Shown: in pieces, positions 1-6,021 of the stretch
Layout: the number at the start of each line of letters is the position of its first letter
Numbering within the stretch: the first letter of the stretch is position 1
Assembly (NCBI GenBank): GCA_002316795.1
Contig: DCEE01000036.1
Span: 1 to 8,078 of the forward strand
Length of the DNA stretch: 8,078 nucleotides
Direction of reading: 5' to 3'
From: Synergistaceae bacterium UBA1037
GTDB taxonomy: Bacteria > Synergistota > Synergistia > Synergistales > Synergistaceae
Made by a program: the position numbers and the translations under genes
Notes under the pieces: generated by a model
Databases searched by the model: none
What the model saw: only the letters and a program-made list of their open reading frames with translations
Told to the model about the DNA's origin: nothing

Positions 1-374
1 GAGTCCATCTTCGTCCCCTTCAGGTCGACAGGGGTATGCACCTTAGGCAGTGAAAAGGCCGGGCGCAGATTCACATACTGATCAAAGTAAAAACGAAAGG
101 CAAGGAGTATGCCCTGTTCAAGTATGCCAGGCTTTACCCGGGGGTCGCCGATGGCTCCGAGGAGCATGGCGTCGCAACGGGACATATGCTCCATCGCCTC
201 TTCCGGCATCACTTCGCCGGTGGCAAGGTAGTGCCCTGCCCCGTAAGGGAATTTCTCCCATTCGAAAGAGAATGAGAATTTTTCCCCGCACCTGTCCAGA
301 ACTTTGATCGCTTCGCCTATGACTTCCGGGCCTATTCCGTCGCCCGGAATGACCGCTATTTTATATTTTTTCAT
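1..374 (-). CDS. leuB: 3-isopropylmalate dehydrogenase, N-terminal part (cut by window edge)
   Basis: Oxidises and decarboxylates 3-isopropylmalate to 2-ketoisocaproate with NAD+, the third dedicated step of leucine synthesis, in the cytoplasm. Translating from the ATG at 374 gives 124 residues with no stop before the left edge; the family is usually about 350-370 residues, so roughly two thirds is missing. Visible motifs are IAVIPGDGIGPEV (residues 6-18), LLGAIGDP (71-78) and the arginine-bearing segment FRFYFDQYVNLRP (93-105), typical of beta-decarboxylating dehydrogenases. A Shine-Dalgarno AAGGGG directly overlaps the leuD stop, and the gap to leuD is 14 bases, so the gene is a distal member of the same operon. 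The style 'GILEQGILL...FDQYVNLRP' resembles the actinobacterial LeuB and tartrate dehydrogenase subgroup more than E. coli LeuB. The location after leuCD makes leuB far more likely than tartrate dehydrogenase. Confidence 0.93.
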   Translation of the reverse strand, partial: MKKYKIAVIPGDGIGPEVIGEAIKVLDRCGEKFSFSFEWEKFPYGAGHYLATGEVMPEEAMEHMSRCDAMLLGAIGDPRVKPGILEQGILLAFRFYFDQYVNLRPAFSLPKVHTPVDLKGTKMD

Positions 375-388
375 CTCTCTGTCGCCCC

Positions 389-886
389 TTATTCAGATAG
401 TCTTGCCCTGACGTAAGGTACGAGACCTCCAAGGCCGATCAGGTTCTGGAGAAAATCGGGAAAGGGTTTTGCGTTGTATGTCTCGCCCTTCGTCCTGTTT
501 GTTATCGTCCCTTTTGCCAGATCCACCTCTATGATATCGTCTTTCGTTATCCGCCCGGTCTCCGTACATTCGAGTATCGGAAGGCCGATGTTTATGGCAT
601 TGCGGTAAAATATGCGTGCGAATGATTTAGCTATCACACAGGAAGCCCCTGAGCCCTTTATGGCTATTGGGGCGTGTTCCCTGCTCGATCCGCAGCCAAA
701 GTTGTTTCCGGCTACGATCATGTCTCCCTTTAATACTCCTCCGGCGTAAGAGGCATCTATGTCTTCCATGCAGTGGGCGGCAAGTGATCTTTCGTCGCTG
801 GTAACAAGATACCTTGCAGGGATGATGACATCCGTGTCAACGTTGTCGCCGTATACCCATGCCTTTCCTTTTAAGGTCGTCTCCAT
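389..886 (-). CDS. leuD: 3-isopropylmalate dehydratase small subunit
   Basis: Small (swivel-domain) subunit of isopropylmalate isomerase; with LeuC it converts 2-isopropylmalate to 3-isopropylmalate. The product is 165 residues, matching the short archaeal/clostridial LeuD class rather than the roughly 200-residue enterobacterial one. Seen in the sequence: [15 protein letters not shown] near residues 13-27, the swivel-loop signature [12 protein letters not shown] (about 62-73) and [16 protein letters not shown] (about 88-103). The open frame extends far upstream inside leuC, so the start must be chosen. ATG 886 has an AGGGGG site 7 bases upstream; ATG 892 (two residues longer) would leave only one base. 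The gene begins 11 bases after the leuC stop and is followed by leuB, consistent with coupled translation of the two isomerase subunits. Confidence 0.95.
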   Translation of the reverse strand: METTLKGKAWVYGDNVDTDVIIPARYLVTSDERSLAAHCMEDIDASYAGGVLKGDMIVAGNNFGCGSSREHAPIAIKGSGASCVIAKSFARIFYRNAINIGLPILECTETGRITKDDIIEVDLAKGTITNRTKGETYNAKPFPDFLQNLIGLGGLVPYVRARLSE

Positions 887-893
887 TTCCATG

Positions 894-899
894 CCCCCT
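894..899 (-). promoter_or_regulatory. Shine-Dalgarno site deciding the leuD start
   Basis: On the minus strand this reads AGGGGG and overlaps the leuC stop codon. It is 7 bases from ATG 886 but only 1 base from ATG 892, which favours the 886 start. Its overlap with the end of leuC suggests that ribosomes terminating on leuC re-initiate on leuD. Confidence 0.7.
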
Positions 900-2157
900 A
901 GCCTGTTATTTCCTTCGGATGGCAGATGTGGCCCGCAACAGCCGATGCCGCCGCTACCATGGGACCTGAGAGCACGACTTCGCTTTTTGGCGATCCCATC
1001 CTGCCTACGAAGTTTCTGTTGCTTGTCGATATGCAGCGTTCGCCTGCGGCAAGTATGCCGAGATGTCCGCCGAGGCACGGACCGCAGCTTGGTGTTGAGA
1101 TCGCTGCGCCTGCATCGAGGAATATGTCGAAAAGCCCTTCCTTCATTGCCTGACGGTAAACCTCGTAAGATGCCGGTATGATCATAAGCCTTGTCTTTTT
1201 GTGTACTCTCTTTCCCTTAAGGACCTTAGCGGCGCTTCTTAAGTCGCTGATCCTGCCGTTAGTGCAGGATCCTATGAAGACCTGGTCTACATGTGTCCCT
1301 GAGACTTCTGATACTGGCTTTACGTTTTCCGGAAGATGAGGCATGGCTACCTGGGGCTCCATGCCGGTCACATCTATCGTGACCGAACTTGCATACGCCG
1401 CGTCCCCATCGGCAAAGAGGGGTTCAAAATGCCTGGCTGCACGGTCACAGGTATATTTCAGAAGCTTTTCATCGGGGTTGATGAGTCCCGTCTTCCCTCC
1501 AGCCTCGATAGCCATGTTAGAGAGGGTGAACCTGTCGTCAAGCCCAAGCTTTCCAAGGGCCTCTCCGTGGAATTCGAGGGCCATGTAGCGCGCTCCCTCC
1601 ACTCCTATCTTACCTATGAGCGCCAGGATCATGTCCTTCCCGCAGAGCCACTCGGAGGGAGTGCCTTCGTAAGAGACCTTCATCGTCTCGGGGACTCTCA
1701 GCCAGGTCTCTCCGAGTGCCCATGCCGCAGCTAGGTCGGTCGAGCCGACGCCGGTAGCAAGGGCTCCCATGGCGCCATGGGTGCAGGTGTGGCTGTCAGC
1801 ACCCAGCACTATCTCGCCGGGTAGGACCAGCCCGTTTTCGGGGAGGAAGGTGTGTTCCACACCGACTCTGCCCACTTCCCAGAACAGCATGCCTTGTTCG
1901 TATGCAAATTCACGGCATTCCTTTATCTGTTCTGCAGAAGCGATATCCTTAGCAGGCGAAAAATGGTCAGGCAAAATCGCACAGCGCTGTGGATCGAAGA
2001 CCTTTTTGGCGCCCATCTTTCTGAACTCTTTTATCGCGGGAGGTCCTGTTATGTCATTGGTGAAAGCGAAATCAACGCTTACGCGACATATTGCCCCCGC
2101 CTCGACCGGGTCCTTGGTATGTTTCGCTATTATCGCCTCAGCGAGAGTCATGGCCAT
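898..2157 (-). CDS. leuC: 3-isopropylmalate dehydratase large subunit
   Basis: Large, [4Fe-4S]-bearing subunit of isopropylmalate isomerase in the aconitase superfamily; acts with LeuD in leucine synthesis. The product is 419 residues, the length of the archaeal/clostridial-type LeuC (enterobacterial LeuC is about 465). Cluster ligands are visible as Cys298 in GSCTNGR and Cys358/Cys361 in [10 protein letters not shown]. Other landmarks are [21 protein letters not shown] (118-138) and the substrate-region segment [12 protein letters not shown] (379-390). The start at ATG 2157 has an AAGGAG site about 10 bases upstream; the alternative ATG 2151 would be 16 bases away. The gene overlaps the 3' end of leuA by 20 bases, so translation of leuA and leuC is probably coupled. 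Homoaconitase is the main alternative function for this subfamily, but the leuA-leuD-leuB neighbours argue for the leucine pathway. Confidence 0.95.
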   Translation of the reverse strand: MAMTLAEAIIAKHTKDPVEAGAICRVSVDFAFTNDITGPPAIKEFRKMGAKKVFDPQRCAILPDHFSPAKDIASAEQIKECREFAYEQGMLFWEVGRVGVEHTFLPENGLVLPGEIVLGADSHTCTHGAMGALATGVGSTDLAAAWALGETWLRVPETMKVSYEGTPSEWLCGKDMILALIGKIGVEGARYMALEFHGEALGKLGLDDRFTLSNMAIEAGGKTGLINPDEKLLKYTCDRAARHFEPLFADGDAAYASSVTIDVTGMEPQVAMPHLPENVKPVSEVSGTHVDQVFIGSCTNGRISDLRSAAKVLKGKRVHKKTRLMIIPASYEVYRQAMKEGLFDIFLDAGAAISTPSCGPCLGGHLGILAAGERCISTSNRNFVGRMGSPKSEVVLSGPMVAAASAVAGHICHPKEITG

Positions 2158-3691
2158 TGAGCTTTATCTCCTTTGCCGCAGCTGCTGCGTACAGTCTGTT
2201 TATCGCGTCCACGTATGCGCGGATCGATGATTCAATAACGTCGGTGCTGGTGCCGCGCCCCTGGGCCTGAATGTCCTTGTGGTGGAGCACTATCCTGGTC
2301 TCCCCCTGCGCATCCGAACGTTCGCTTGTGGCTCCGATCCTGAAGCCCTTCAGCTGAGGGGCGAATCCGAGGATCTTCTTCACAGCGTTGTAGGATGCAT
2401 CTACGGGTCCGTTGCCGACCGCTGCCTCGGTATAGTCCACATCTCCTGAAGTGAGGGTCACGCTTGCCGTAGGTTTGCTTCCTGTCCCCACGTGGACGGC
2501 ATAGTCTTTGAGTATGTACCTTCTCTCGGGAACAAAGGATAGGACCCTGTCAAGTATCAAGGCCTCTATGTCTCCGTCGCTTACGTCCTTTTTCTTGTCA
2601 CAAAGTTCCTTAAAGTAAGTAAAGCCCGTCTCAATATCTTCTTTTGAAAGCTGATATCCCATGCTCTCGATCCGGTCTTTAAAGGCGTGGCGTCCGGAGT
2701 GCTTTCCGAGGAAGAGGTCAGAAGCCGGAGCTCCAACAGTCTCCGGTGTCATGATCTCGTATGTCGCCCTGTTGCAGAGCATCCCGTGCTGGTGTATCCC
2801 AGCCTCATGAGAAAAAGCATTAAGGCCTACGATCGCCTTGTTGGGCTGTACCATGACTCCGGTCAGGTGAGATACAAGCTTGCTGGTGCTGTAAAGCTTT
2901 GTCGTGTCAATGGCTGTCTTTGCCGGATACTGGTCTGCCCTGGTATTGAGCGCCATGACGATCTCTTCCATAGAAGCATTGCCCGCACGCTCACCCAGAC
3001 CGTTTATGGTGCATTCGATCTGCCTCGCGCCCGCCCTCACTGCGGCAAGCGAGTTGGCGACCCCAAGGCCGAGGTCGTTGTGGCAGTGTACTGACCAGAC
3101 TATATTTTCGGGAGGATTGACTCCCTTGAGTATTTCTTTTACAAAAGCATAAAACTCATCTGGCTGGGCATATCCCACAGTGTCGGGGATGTTGAGCGTT
3201 GTTGCGCCACATTCGATCGCGGTCTTAAAGACTTCGATCAGGAAGGGCACCTCAGAGCGGCTTGCGTCCTCTGCTGAGAACTCAACATCGTCTATAAGTG
3301 ACTTTGCCAGGCTGACTCCGCTGCGGACCTCTGCAAGCACACCCTCCTTGTCCAGCTTAAGCTTATACTCCATGTGTATGGGGCTTGTCGCTATGAATGT
3401 GTGTATACGCGGGCGCTCTGCGTCTTTTACTGCTTCCGCGGCGCTCCTGATATCCTCAGCTCTGGTCCTCGCAAGTCCCGCTATTATCGGGCCTTTTATC
3501 TCACGGGCTATAGCCTGTACGGATTCAAAGTCGCCGGGTGACGAAGCAGGGAAACCCGCCTCTATGACGTCGACGCCAAGTCGGGCAAGCTGGCGGGCTA
3601 TCTGCAGCTTTTCGCCCTTGTTTAGGTTGATCCTGGCAGCCTGTTCTCCGTCTCTGAGTGTCGTGTCAAAAATTCGTACTCGATCGATCAT
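2138..3691 (-). CDS. leuA: 2-isopropylmalate synthase
   Basis: Condenses acetyl-CoA with 2-ketoisovalerate to form 2-isopropylmalate, the committed and usually leucine-inhibited step of leucine synthesis. The product is 517 residues. The HMGL-like TIM-barrel opens with FDTTLRDGEQ (8-17; metal ligand Asp9), followed by VIEAGFPASSPGDFE (42-56), the metal-binding HCHND (202-206) and GLGERAGN (231-238). The C-terminal LeuA allosteric/dimer domain occupies about 395-505 and includes GNGPVDA (426-432), the region that forms the leucine pocket in the family. The frame is open up to 3787, but ATG 3691 is chosen because an AAAGGAGAG site lies 8 bases before it and the family N-terminus starts here. 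A citramalate synthase or homocitrate synthase role is conceivable for this superfamily, but the neighbours favour LeuA. Confidence 0.95.
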   Translation of the reverse strand: MIDRVRIFDTTLRDGEQAARINLNKGEKLQIARQLARLGVDVIEAGFPASSPGDFESVQAIAREIKGPIIAGLARTRAEDIRSAAEAVKDAERPRIHTFIATSPIHMEYKLKLDKEGVLAEVRSGVSLAKSLIDDVEFSAEDASRSEVPFLIEVFKTAIECGATTLNIPDTVGYAQPDEFYAFVKEILKGVNPPENIVWSVHCHNDLGLGVANSLAAVRAGARQIECTINGLGERAGNASMEEIVMALNTRADQYPAKTAIDTTKLYSTSKLVSHLTGVMVQPNKAIVGLNAFSHEAGIHQHGMLCNRATYEIMTPETVGAPASDLFLGKHSGRHAFKDRIESMGYQLSKEDIETGFTYFKELCDKKKDVSDGDIEALILDRVLSFVPERRYILKDYAVHVGTGSKPTASVTLTSGDVDYTEAAVGNGPVDASYNAVKKILGFAPQLKGFRIGATSERSDAQGETRIVLHHKDIQAQGRGTSTDVIESSIRAYVDAINRLYAAAAAKEIKLNGHDSR

Positions 3692-3750
3692 GTCGTTCTC
3701 TCCTTTATTAAGGTAGTGGGATCGGCTGATTCGCCGTGAGAAGCGAGGAG

Positions 3751-3795
3751 CGGGCGGATGTCTCTTCCATTTGCTTTCCTGATCCATCCCGCCCG
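3751..3795 (-). other. GC-rich inverted repeat between ilvC and leuA
   Basis: On the minus strand CGGGCGGGATG (3795-3785) faces CATCCGCCCG (3760-3751), ten pairs with one bulged G and a 24-base loop. No run of U follows, so it does not look like a Rho-independent terminator. It sits in the 135-base gap, the longest inside this operon, and could be an mRNA-stabilising or processing element that separates ilvNC from leuACDB levels. The structure is seen directly; the role is inference. Confidence 0.4.
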
Positions 3796-3826
3796 GCCTT
3801 TATGACGCCCATCGCCCCGTTATTTT

Positions 3827-4837
3827 TTAGAACTTAGGTACTTCTTTCTGTTCCATCCAGGGCATCATCTTGCGGAGCTCTTTTCCTACGGCCTCACAGT
3901 CGGCTTCCTGAGCTGCCTTTGCCCATTTTTTCATGCGGGGGCGGCCTGTCTGGTTTTCAAGTATCCAGTCGCGCGCGAAGGTCCCATCCTGGATTTCCGT
4001 GAGCAACTGCTTCATAGCCTTCTTTGACTCTTCTCCGATAACTCTGGGTCCGGCGATCATATCCCCGTATTTTGCCGTGTCGCTTACCGAGTAGCGCATC
4101 CAGCTGAGTCCGCCTTCAAATACCATGTCGACGATCAGTTTGAGTTCGTTGATGCACTCGAAGTACGCCATCTCAGGCTGATAACCGGCGTCAACGAGAG
4201 TCTGGTATCCGGCCTGCATTAGTTCGCTCACTCCGCCGCAGAGGACAGCCTGTTCACCGAAGAGGTCCGTTTCGGTCTCTTCACGGAAGCTCGTCTCGAT
4301 GATCCCTGCTCTTCCTCCGCCTACACCGGAAGCATATGCAAGTGCGAAGTCCTTTGCCTTTCCTGATGCGTCCTGATAGATCGCGATAAGGCAGGGAACA
4401 CCCTTCCCCTCTTTGTACATGTGGCGGACCATATGTCCAGGCCCTTTGGGTGCCACCATAAAGACGTCGCGGTCGGGCTCCGGTACGATCTGTCCGAAAT
4501 GGACTGCGAATCCGTGTGCGAAAGCAAGTTTTGCGCCTTTCTTAAGGTTGGGGAGCACTTCGTTTTTGTATATTGAGGCCTGCAGATGGTCGGGCATGAG
4601 GAACATCATCACATCTGATTTTTTCGCTGCTTCCGCAACAGTACAGACTTCAAAGCCGTCCTTCTCAGCGGTGGCCCTTGACTTGCTTCCCTCGTGGAGG
4701 GCCACTATTACCTTCGCTCCGCTGTCGCGGAGGTTCTGCGCATGTGCGTGTCCCTGGCTGCCGTAGCCGATTATCGTTATTGTCTTTCCATCAAGAAAAC
4801 TAAGGTCTGCGTCGCGGTCATAATATACTTTTGCCAT
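3827..4837 (-). CDS. ilvC: Ketol-acid reductoisomerase, class I
   Basis: Isomerises and reduces acetolactate or acetohydroxybutyrate to the dihydroxy acids of valine/leucine and isoleucine synthesis, using Mg2+ and a nicotinamide cofactor. The product is 336 residues, the short class I form. The Rossmann motif [12 protein letters not shown] spans 24-35. Active-site residues by motif are His108 (FAHGF), Lys131 ([10 protein letters not shown]), Asp191 and Glu195 (ETDLFGEQ), Glu227 and Glu231 (FECINELK) and Ser252 (RYSVSDTA). The beta2-alphaB cofactor loop reads ALHEGSKSR (46-54); many NADPH-using relatives have Arg where His48 stands here. Start ATG 4837 has AAGGAG about 10 bases upstream. The gene lies 89 bases after ilvN and 135 bases before leuA, in the common ilvN-ilvC-leuA order. 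Confidence 0.97.
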   Translation of the reverse strand: MAKVYYDRDADLSFLDGKTITIIGYGSQGHAHAQNLRDSGAKVIVALHEGSKSRATAEKDGFEVCTVAEAAKKSDVMMFLMPDHLQASIYKNEVLPNLKKGAKLAFAHGFAVHFGQIVPEPDRDVFMVAPKGPGHMVRHMYKEGKGVPCLIAIYQDASGKAKDFALAYASGVGGGRAGIIETSFREETETDLFGEQAVLCGGVSELMQAGYQTLVDAGYQPEMAYFECINELKLIVDMVFEGGLSWMRYSVSDTAKYGDMIAGPRVIGEESKKAMKQLLTEIQDGTFARDWILENQTGRPRMKKWAKAAQEADCEAVGKELRKMMPWMEQKEVPKF

Positions 4838-4838
4838 T

Positions 4839-4857
4839 ACAGAAACACTCCTTCTGT
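4839..4857 (-). promoter_or_regulatory. Hairpin displaying the ilvC Shine-Dalgarno in its loop
   Basis: On the minus strand ACAGAA (4857-4852), the loop GGAGTGT, then TTCTGT (4844-4839) form a 6-bp stem, with the ribosome-binding GGAG in the loop and the ilvC ATG 1 base beyond the stem. The stem is AU-rich and weak. It may simply keep the site exposed; a regulatory role is not shown. Confidence 0.3.
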
Positions 4858-4926
4858 CCCACTGGACAATTAAAATTTTGTTGTTTATTTATGTCTGGGT
4901 CTCTTTGAGGCCTCGTCATAACGAAC

Positions 4927-5457
4927 TTATATCAGCTTGTTGACTGCAAGGTCCTTATCAGACGTCTCTTCCGAAATGAAGCCCGAACGTGAAAGGGCTA
5001 CCTGCCCCGATCCGGCGGTCTCTATTATTCCGTATGGCCTGAAAGCCTCCATGCATGCATTCATCTTTCCCTTGTCACCCGTGATCTCCAGCGTCACCGC
5101 CTCGGTGCCAAGGTCTACAACTCTGCAGCGAAACACTTCGGCTGTCTGAAGAACGTGAGGACGCCTGTCAAGAGGAGCGCGGACCTTCACAAGCGCCAGC
5201 CAGCGCTCGACGAAGGGCCCCTGCTGTGTGAGGTTGGTGACCTCTATGACTTCTATCAGTTTCAGAAGCTGTTTCTTGATCTGGTCGTAAACACCCTCCT
5301 CGCCCTCAATGACCACAGTGAACCTTGATATTCCGGGGGTATCCGTCTGTCCTACACTGAGGCTCTCTATGTTGTAGCCTCTTCGGTAGATCAGCCCGGC
5401 TATCCTCATGAGAACTCCAGGGTTGTCTTCGGATAGGATGGTAAAAGTGTTCTTCAT
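4927..5457 (-). CDS. ilvN: Acetolactate synthase small (regulatory) subunit
   Basis: Regulatory subunit of acetohydroxyacid synthase; it stimulates the catalytic subunit and carries valine feedback inhibition. The product is 176 residues, within the usual 160-180 for IlvN/IlvH. An N-terminal ACT domain covers about 3-76, with PGVLMRIAGLIYRRGYNIES at 13-32; Gly14 and Asn29 match positions known in E. coli IlvH to contact valine, while position 11 is Asp rather than Asn. The C-terminal ALS small-subunit domain covers about 82-160 (ERWLALVKV near 85-93, GSGQVALSRSG near 148-158). The frame is open to GTG 5613, but ATG 5457 is chosen because AGGAGG lies 7 bases upstream and the extension would read through the attenuator. 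It is the first enzyme gene after the leader. The catalytic gene ilvB, which normally precedes ilvN, is absent here. Confidence 0.95.
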   Translation of the reverse strand: MKNTFTILSEDNPGVLMRIAGLIYRRGYNIESLSVGQTDTPGISRFTVVIEGEEGVYDQIKKQLLKLIEVIEVTNLTQQGPFVERWLALVKVRAPLDRRPHVLQTAEVFRCRVVDLGTEAVTLEITGDKGKMNACMEAFRPYGIIETAGSGQVALSRSGFISEETSDKDLAVNKLI

Positions 5458-5489
5458 ATCATGTCCTCCTGTATGCTGATGATAGAGAC

Positions 5490-5520
5490 AAAAAAAACCG
5501 GGACCCTTAAAGGGTCCCGG
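5490..5520 (-). terminator. Rho-independent terminator (attenuator) upstream of ilvN
   Basis: On the minus strand CCGGGACCC (5520-5512), a 5-base loop and GGGTCCCGG (5506-5498) form a perfect 9-bp GC-rich stem followed at once by eight U residues (5497-5490). It lies between the leader-peptide stop (5540) and the ilvN Shine-Dalgarno (5470), in the orientation of the operon. With no gene other than the leader peptide between it and the promoter, its evident role is premature termination under good amino acid supply. Confidence 0.92.
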
Positions 5521-5566
5521 TCCGAAAGTAACACGACGTTTAAGCGTCGGCCACCTCGGGGGACCC
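5512..5566 (-). promoter_or_regulatory. Candidate antiterminator helix of the ilv attenuator
   Basis: The leader contains GGGTCCC at 5566-5560, which is exactly complementary to GGGACCC at 5518-5512 in the 5' arm of the terminator. Forming this 7-bp helix excludes the terminator. The segment begins 7 bases after the last of nine branched-chain codons, so a ribosome stalled early in that run would leave it free. A competing upstream partner also exists: ACCTCG (5657-5652) with CGAGGT (5558-5553), and GGGAC (5645-5641) with GTCCC (5564-5560). A small 5-bp hairpin (5549-5534) also follows around the leader stop. The pairings are seen in the sequence; the switching is inferred. Confidence 0.65.
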
Positions 5567-5635
5567 ACTGCTAATAAGAAGTACCAGAACGAGAACCAGA
5601 CTTGTAATGTCACGGATCAGACTGTCTATTCGCAC
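5540..5635 (-). CDS. ilv operon leader peptide, rich in Leu/Val/Ile codons
   Basis: This 31-residue reading frame starts at GTG 5635 and ends with TAA at 5542-5540. A Shine-Dalgarno-like AAAGGTGG lies 7-8 bases upstream of the GTG. Residues 13-21 are LVLVLVLLI, nine successive branched-chain codons (5 Leu, 3 Val, 1 Ile), and 14 of the 31 residues are Leu, Val or Ile. It lies between a strong promoter and a strong terminator, ahead of ilvN. Function by analogy with the ilv leader peptides of enterobacteria: shortage of charged tRNA-Leu, -Val or -Ile stalls the ribosome in the run and allows read-through into the operon. The peptide itself probably has no activity. The mixed Leu/Val/Ile content fits an operon serving all three amino acids. 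Translation and start codon are not proven. Confidence 0.82.
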   Translation of the reverse strand: MRIDSLIRDITSLVLVLVLLISSGSPEVADA

Positions 5636-5701
5636 TTCGCGTCCCACCTTTCGAGGTTTTGGCCTGAACGCCGGGCATCATACCCTGACGTAATGGGCGA
5701 C

Positions 5702-5730
5702 ATAATACGACCATATCCCATAAATGTCAA
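5702..5730 (-). promoter_or_regulatory. Promoter of the ilv-leu operon
   Basis: Reading the minus strand, TTGACA (5730-5725) is a perfect sigma-70-type -35 box, then exactly 17 bases, then TATTAT (5707-5702) as the -10 box. AT-rich DNA lies just upstream (5731-5760), resembling an UP element. Transcription would start near 5695, giving a leader of about 240 nt before the ilvN ATG and about 60 nt before the leader-peptide GTG. Confidence 0.88.
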
Positions 5731-5798
5731 CTATTTTCACGTTAAAAAAGTTACTATCAAAGGAATAAATAGAGAAAGAATTTTTATAAATACAACTT

Positions 5799-5816
5799 AA
5801 ATTAGATAGTTAATTT
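5799..5816. repeat. AT-rich inverted repeat, possible operator
   Basis: AAATTA (5799-5804), six bases, then TAATTT (5811-5816) form a perfect 6-6-6 dyad. It lies between the two divergent promoters. Fur-family boxes are AT-rich dyads, but this one does not match the classic 7-1-7 arrangement, and such dyads arise easily in AT-rich DNA. Confidence 0.22.
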
Positions 5817-5894
5817 GTGATCCAAACAAAAAAACAAAAATCTCCATTAATATAGATAGATAATTCGAATAAAACATTCAAAAATATGTTTTTG

Positions 5895-5922
5895 TTGTCA
5901 GAAAAACAGTGTATAGTATTTA
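5895..5922 (+). promoter_or_regulatory. Probable promoter of the fur-like operon
   Basis: TTGTCA (5895-5900) and TATTTA (5917-5922) are separated by 16 bases, a fair sigma-70-type match in the right place and direction for the downstream gene. The predicted start is near 5929, giving a leader of about 90 nt. The -10 choice is uncertain because TATAGT at 5912 overlaps it with worse spacing. Confidence 0.5.
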
Positions 5923-5926
5923 TTAA

Positions 5927-5942
5927 TGGTCATATGTGATCA
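5927..5942. repeat. Imperfect palindrome at the predicted start site
   Basis: TGGTCA (5927-5932), TATG, then TGATCA (5937-5942) form a dyad with one mismatch that sits on the predicted transcription start. A repressor bound here would block the promoter, so it is a candidate operator, perhaps for the Fur-family product encoded downstream. It does not match a classic Fur box. Confidence 0.3.
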
Positions 5943-5975
5943 GAGAAAGACTTGCTGTGGAAGCGGGAATACTTT

Positions 5976-6001
5976 AAAATGCAAACTGGTTGCGTTTTTT
6001 T
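5976..6001 (+). terminator. Weak terminator-like hairpin in the fur leader
   Basis: AAAATGCAA (5976-5984), loop ACTGG, then TTGCGTTTT (5990-5998) form nine pairs including one G-U, followed by a T run (5995-6001). Only two G-C pairs are present, so termination would be inefficient. TTGC at 5952-5955 could pair with GCAA at 5981-5984 as an alternative, but four pairs are easily chance. It lies about 10 bases before the gene's Shine-Dalgarno site. Confidence 0.25.
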
Positions 6002-6021
6002 CTGTTTAAGAGGTGGTTTTT

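Larger units (their letters stand above)
5731..6012. other. AT-rich divergent intergenic region
   Basis: No credible gene lies here. The DNA is much richer in A and T than its surroundings, with A and T tracts near 5745-5790 and 5825-5840. It holds the upstream part of the ilv promoter, a plausible promoter and leader for the fur-like gene, and small inverted repeats listed separately. The repeated TAGATAG words near 5803 and 5853 may be binding sites or mere low complexity. Confidence 0.6.

Noticed and set aside
893..1078. Long N-terminal extension of LeuD inside leuC
   Set aside because: It is an antiframe reading of the leuC 3' end, with Arg-rich low-complexity sequence unlike any LeuD; ATG 886 has a well-spaced ribosome site.
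759..3716. Plus-strand open frames opposite leuD, leuC and leuA
   Set aside because: All are shadows of strongly conserved minus-strand genes; no motifs and no convincing ribosome sites.
3692..3787. 32-residue N-terminal extension of LeuA
   Set aside because: The family starts at MIDRVRIFDTT; the strong Shine-Dalgarno at 3700-3706 serves ATG 3691 and the extension has no family resemblance.
5458..5613. In-frame 52-residue N-terminal extension of IlvN from GTG 5613
   Set aside because: It overlaps the leader-peptide frame and reads straight through the terminator; the family N-terminus starts at ATG 5457, which has an ideal AGGAGG site.
5610..5681. Alternative leader frame starting at ATG 5681 or 5678 (about 23 codons)
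   Set aside because: It has no branched-chain codon run and poor ribosome-site spacing, and it ends before the control region.
5498..5695. A full T-box riboswitch ahead of ilvN
   Set aside because: Only about 45 nt separate the predicted start from the T-box-like word, too short for a stem I, and the terminator is about 120 nt further on rather than adjacent. The codon-rich leader frame explains the region better.
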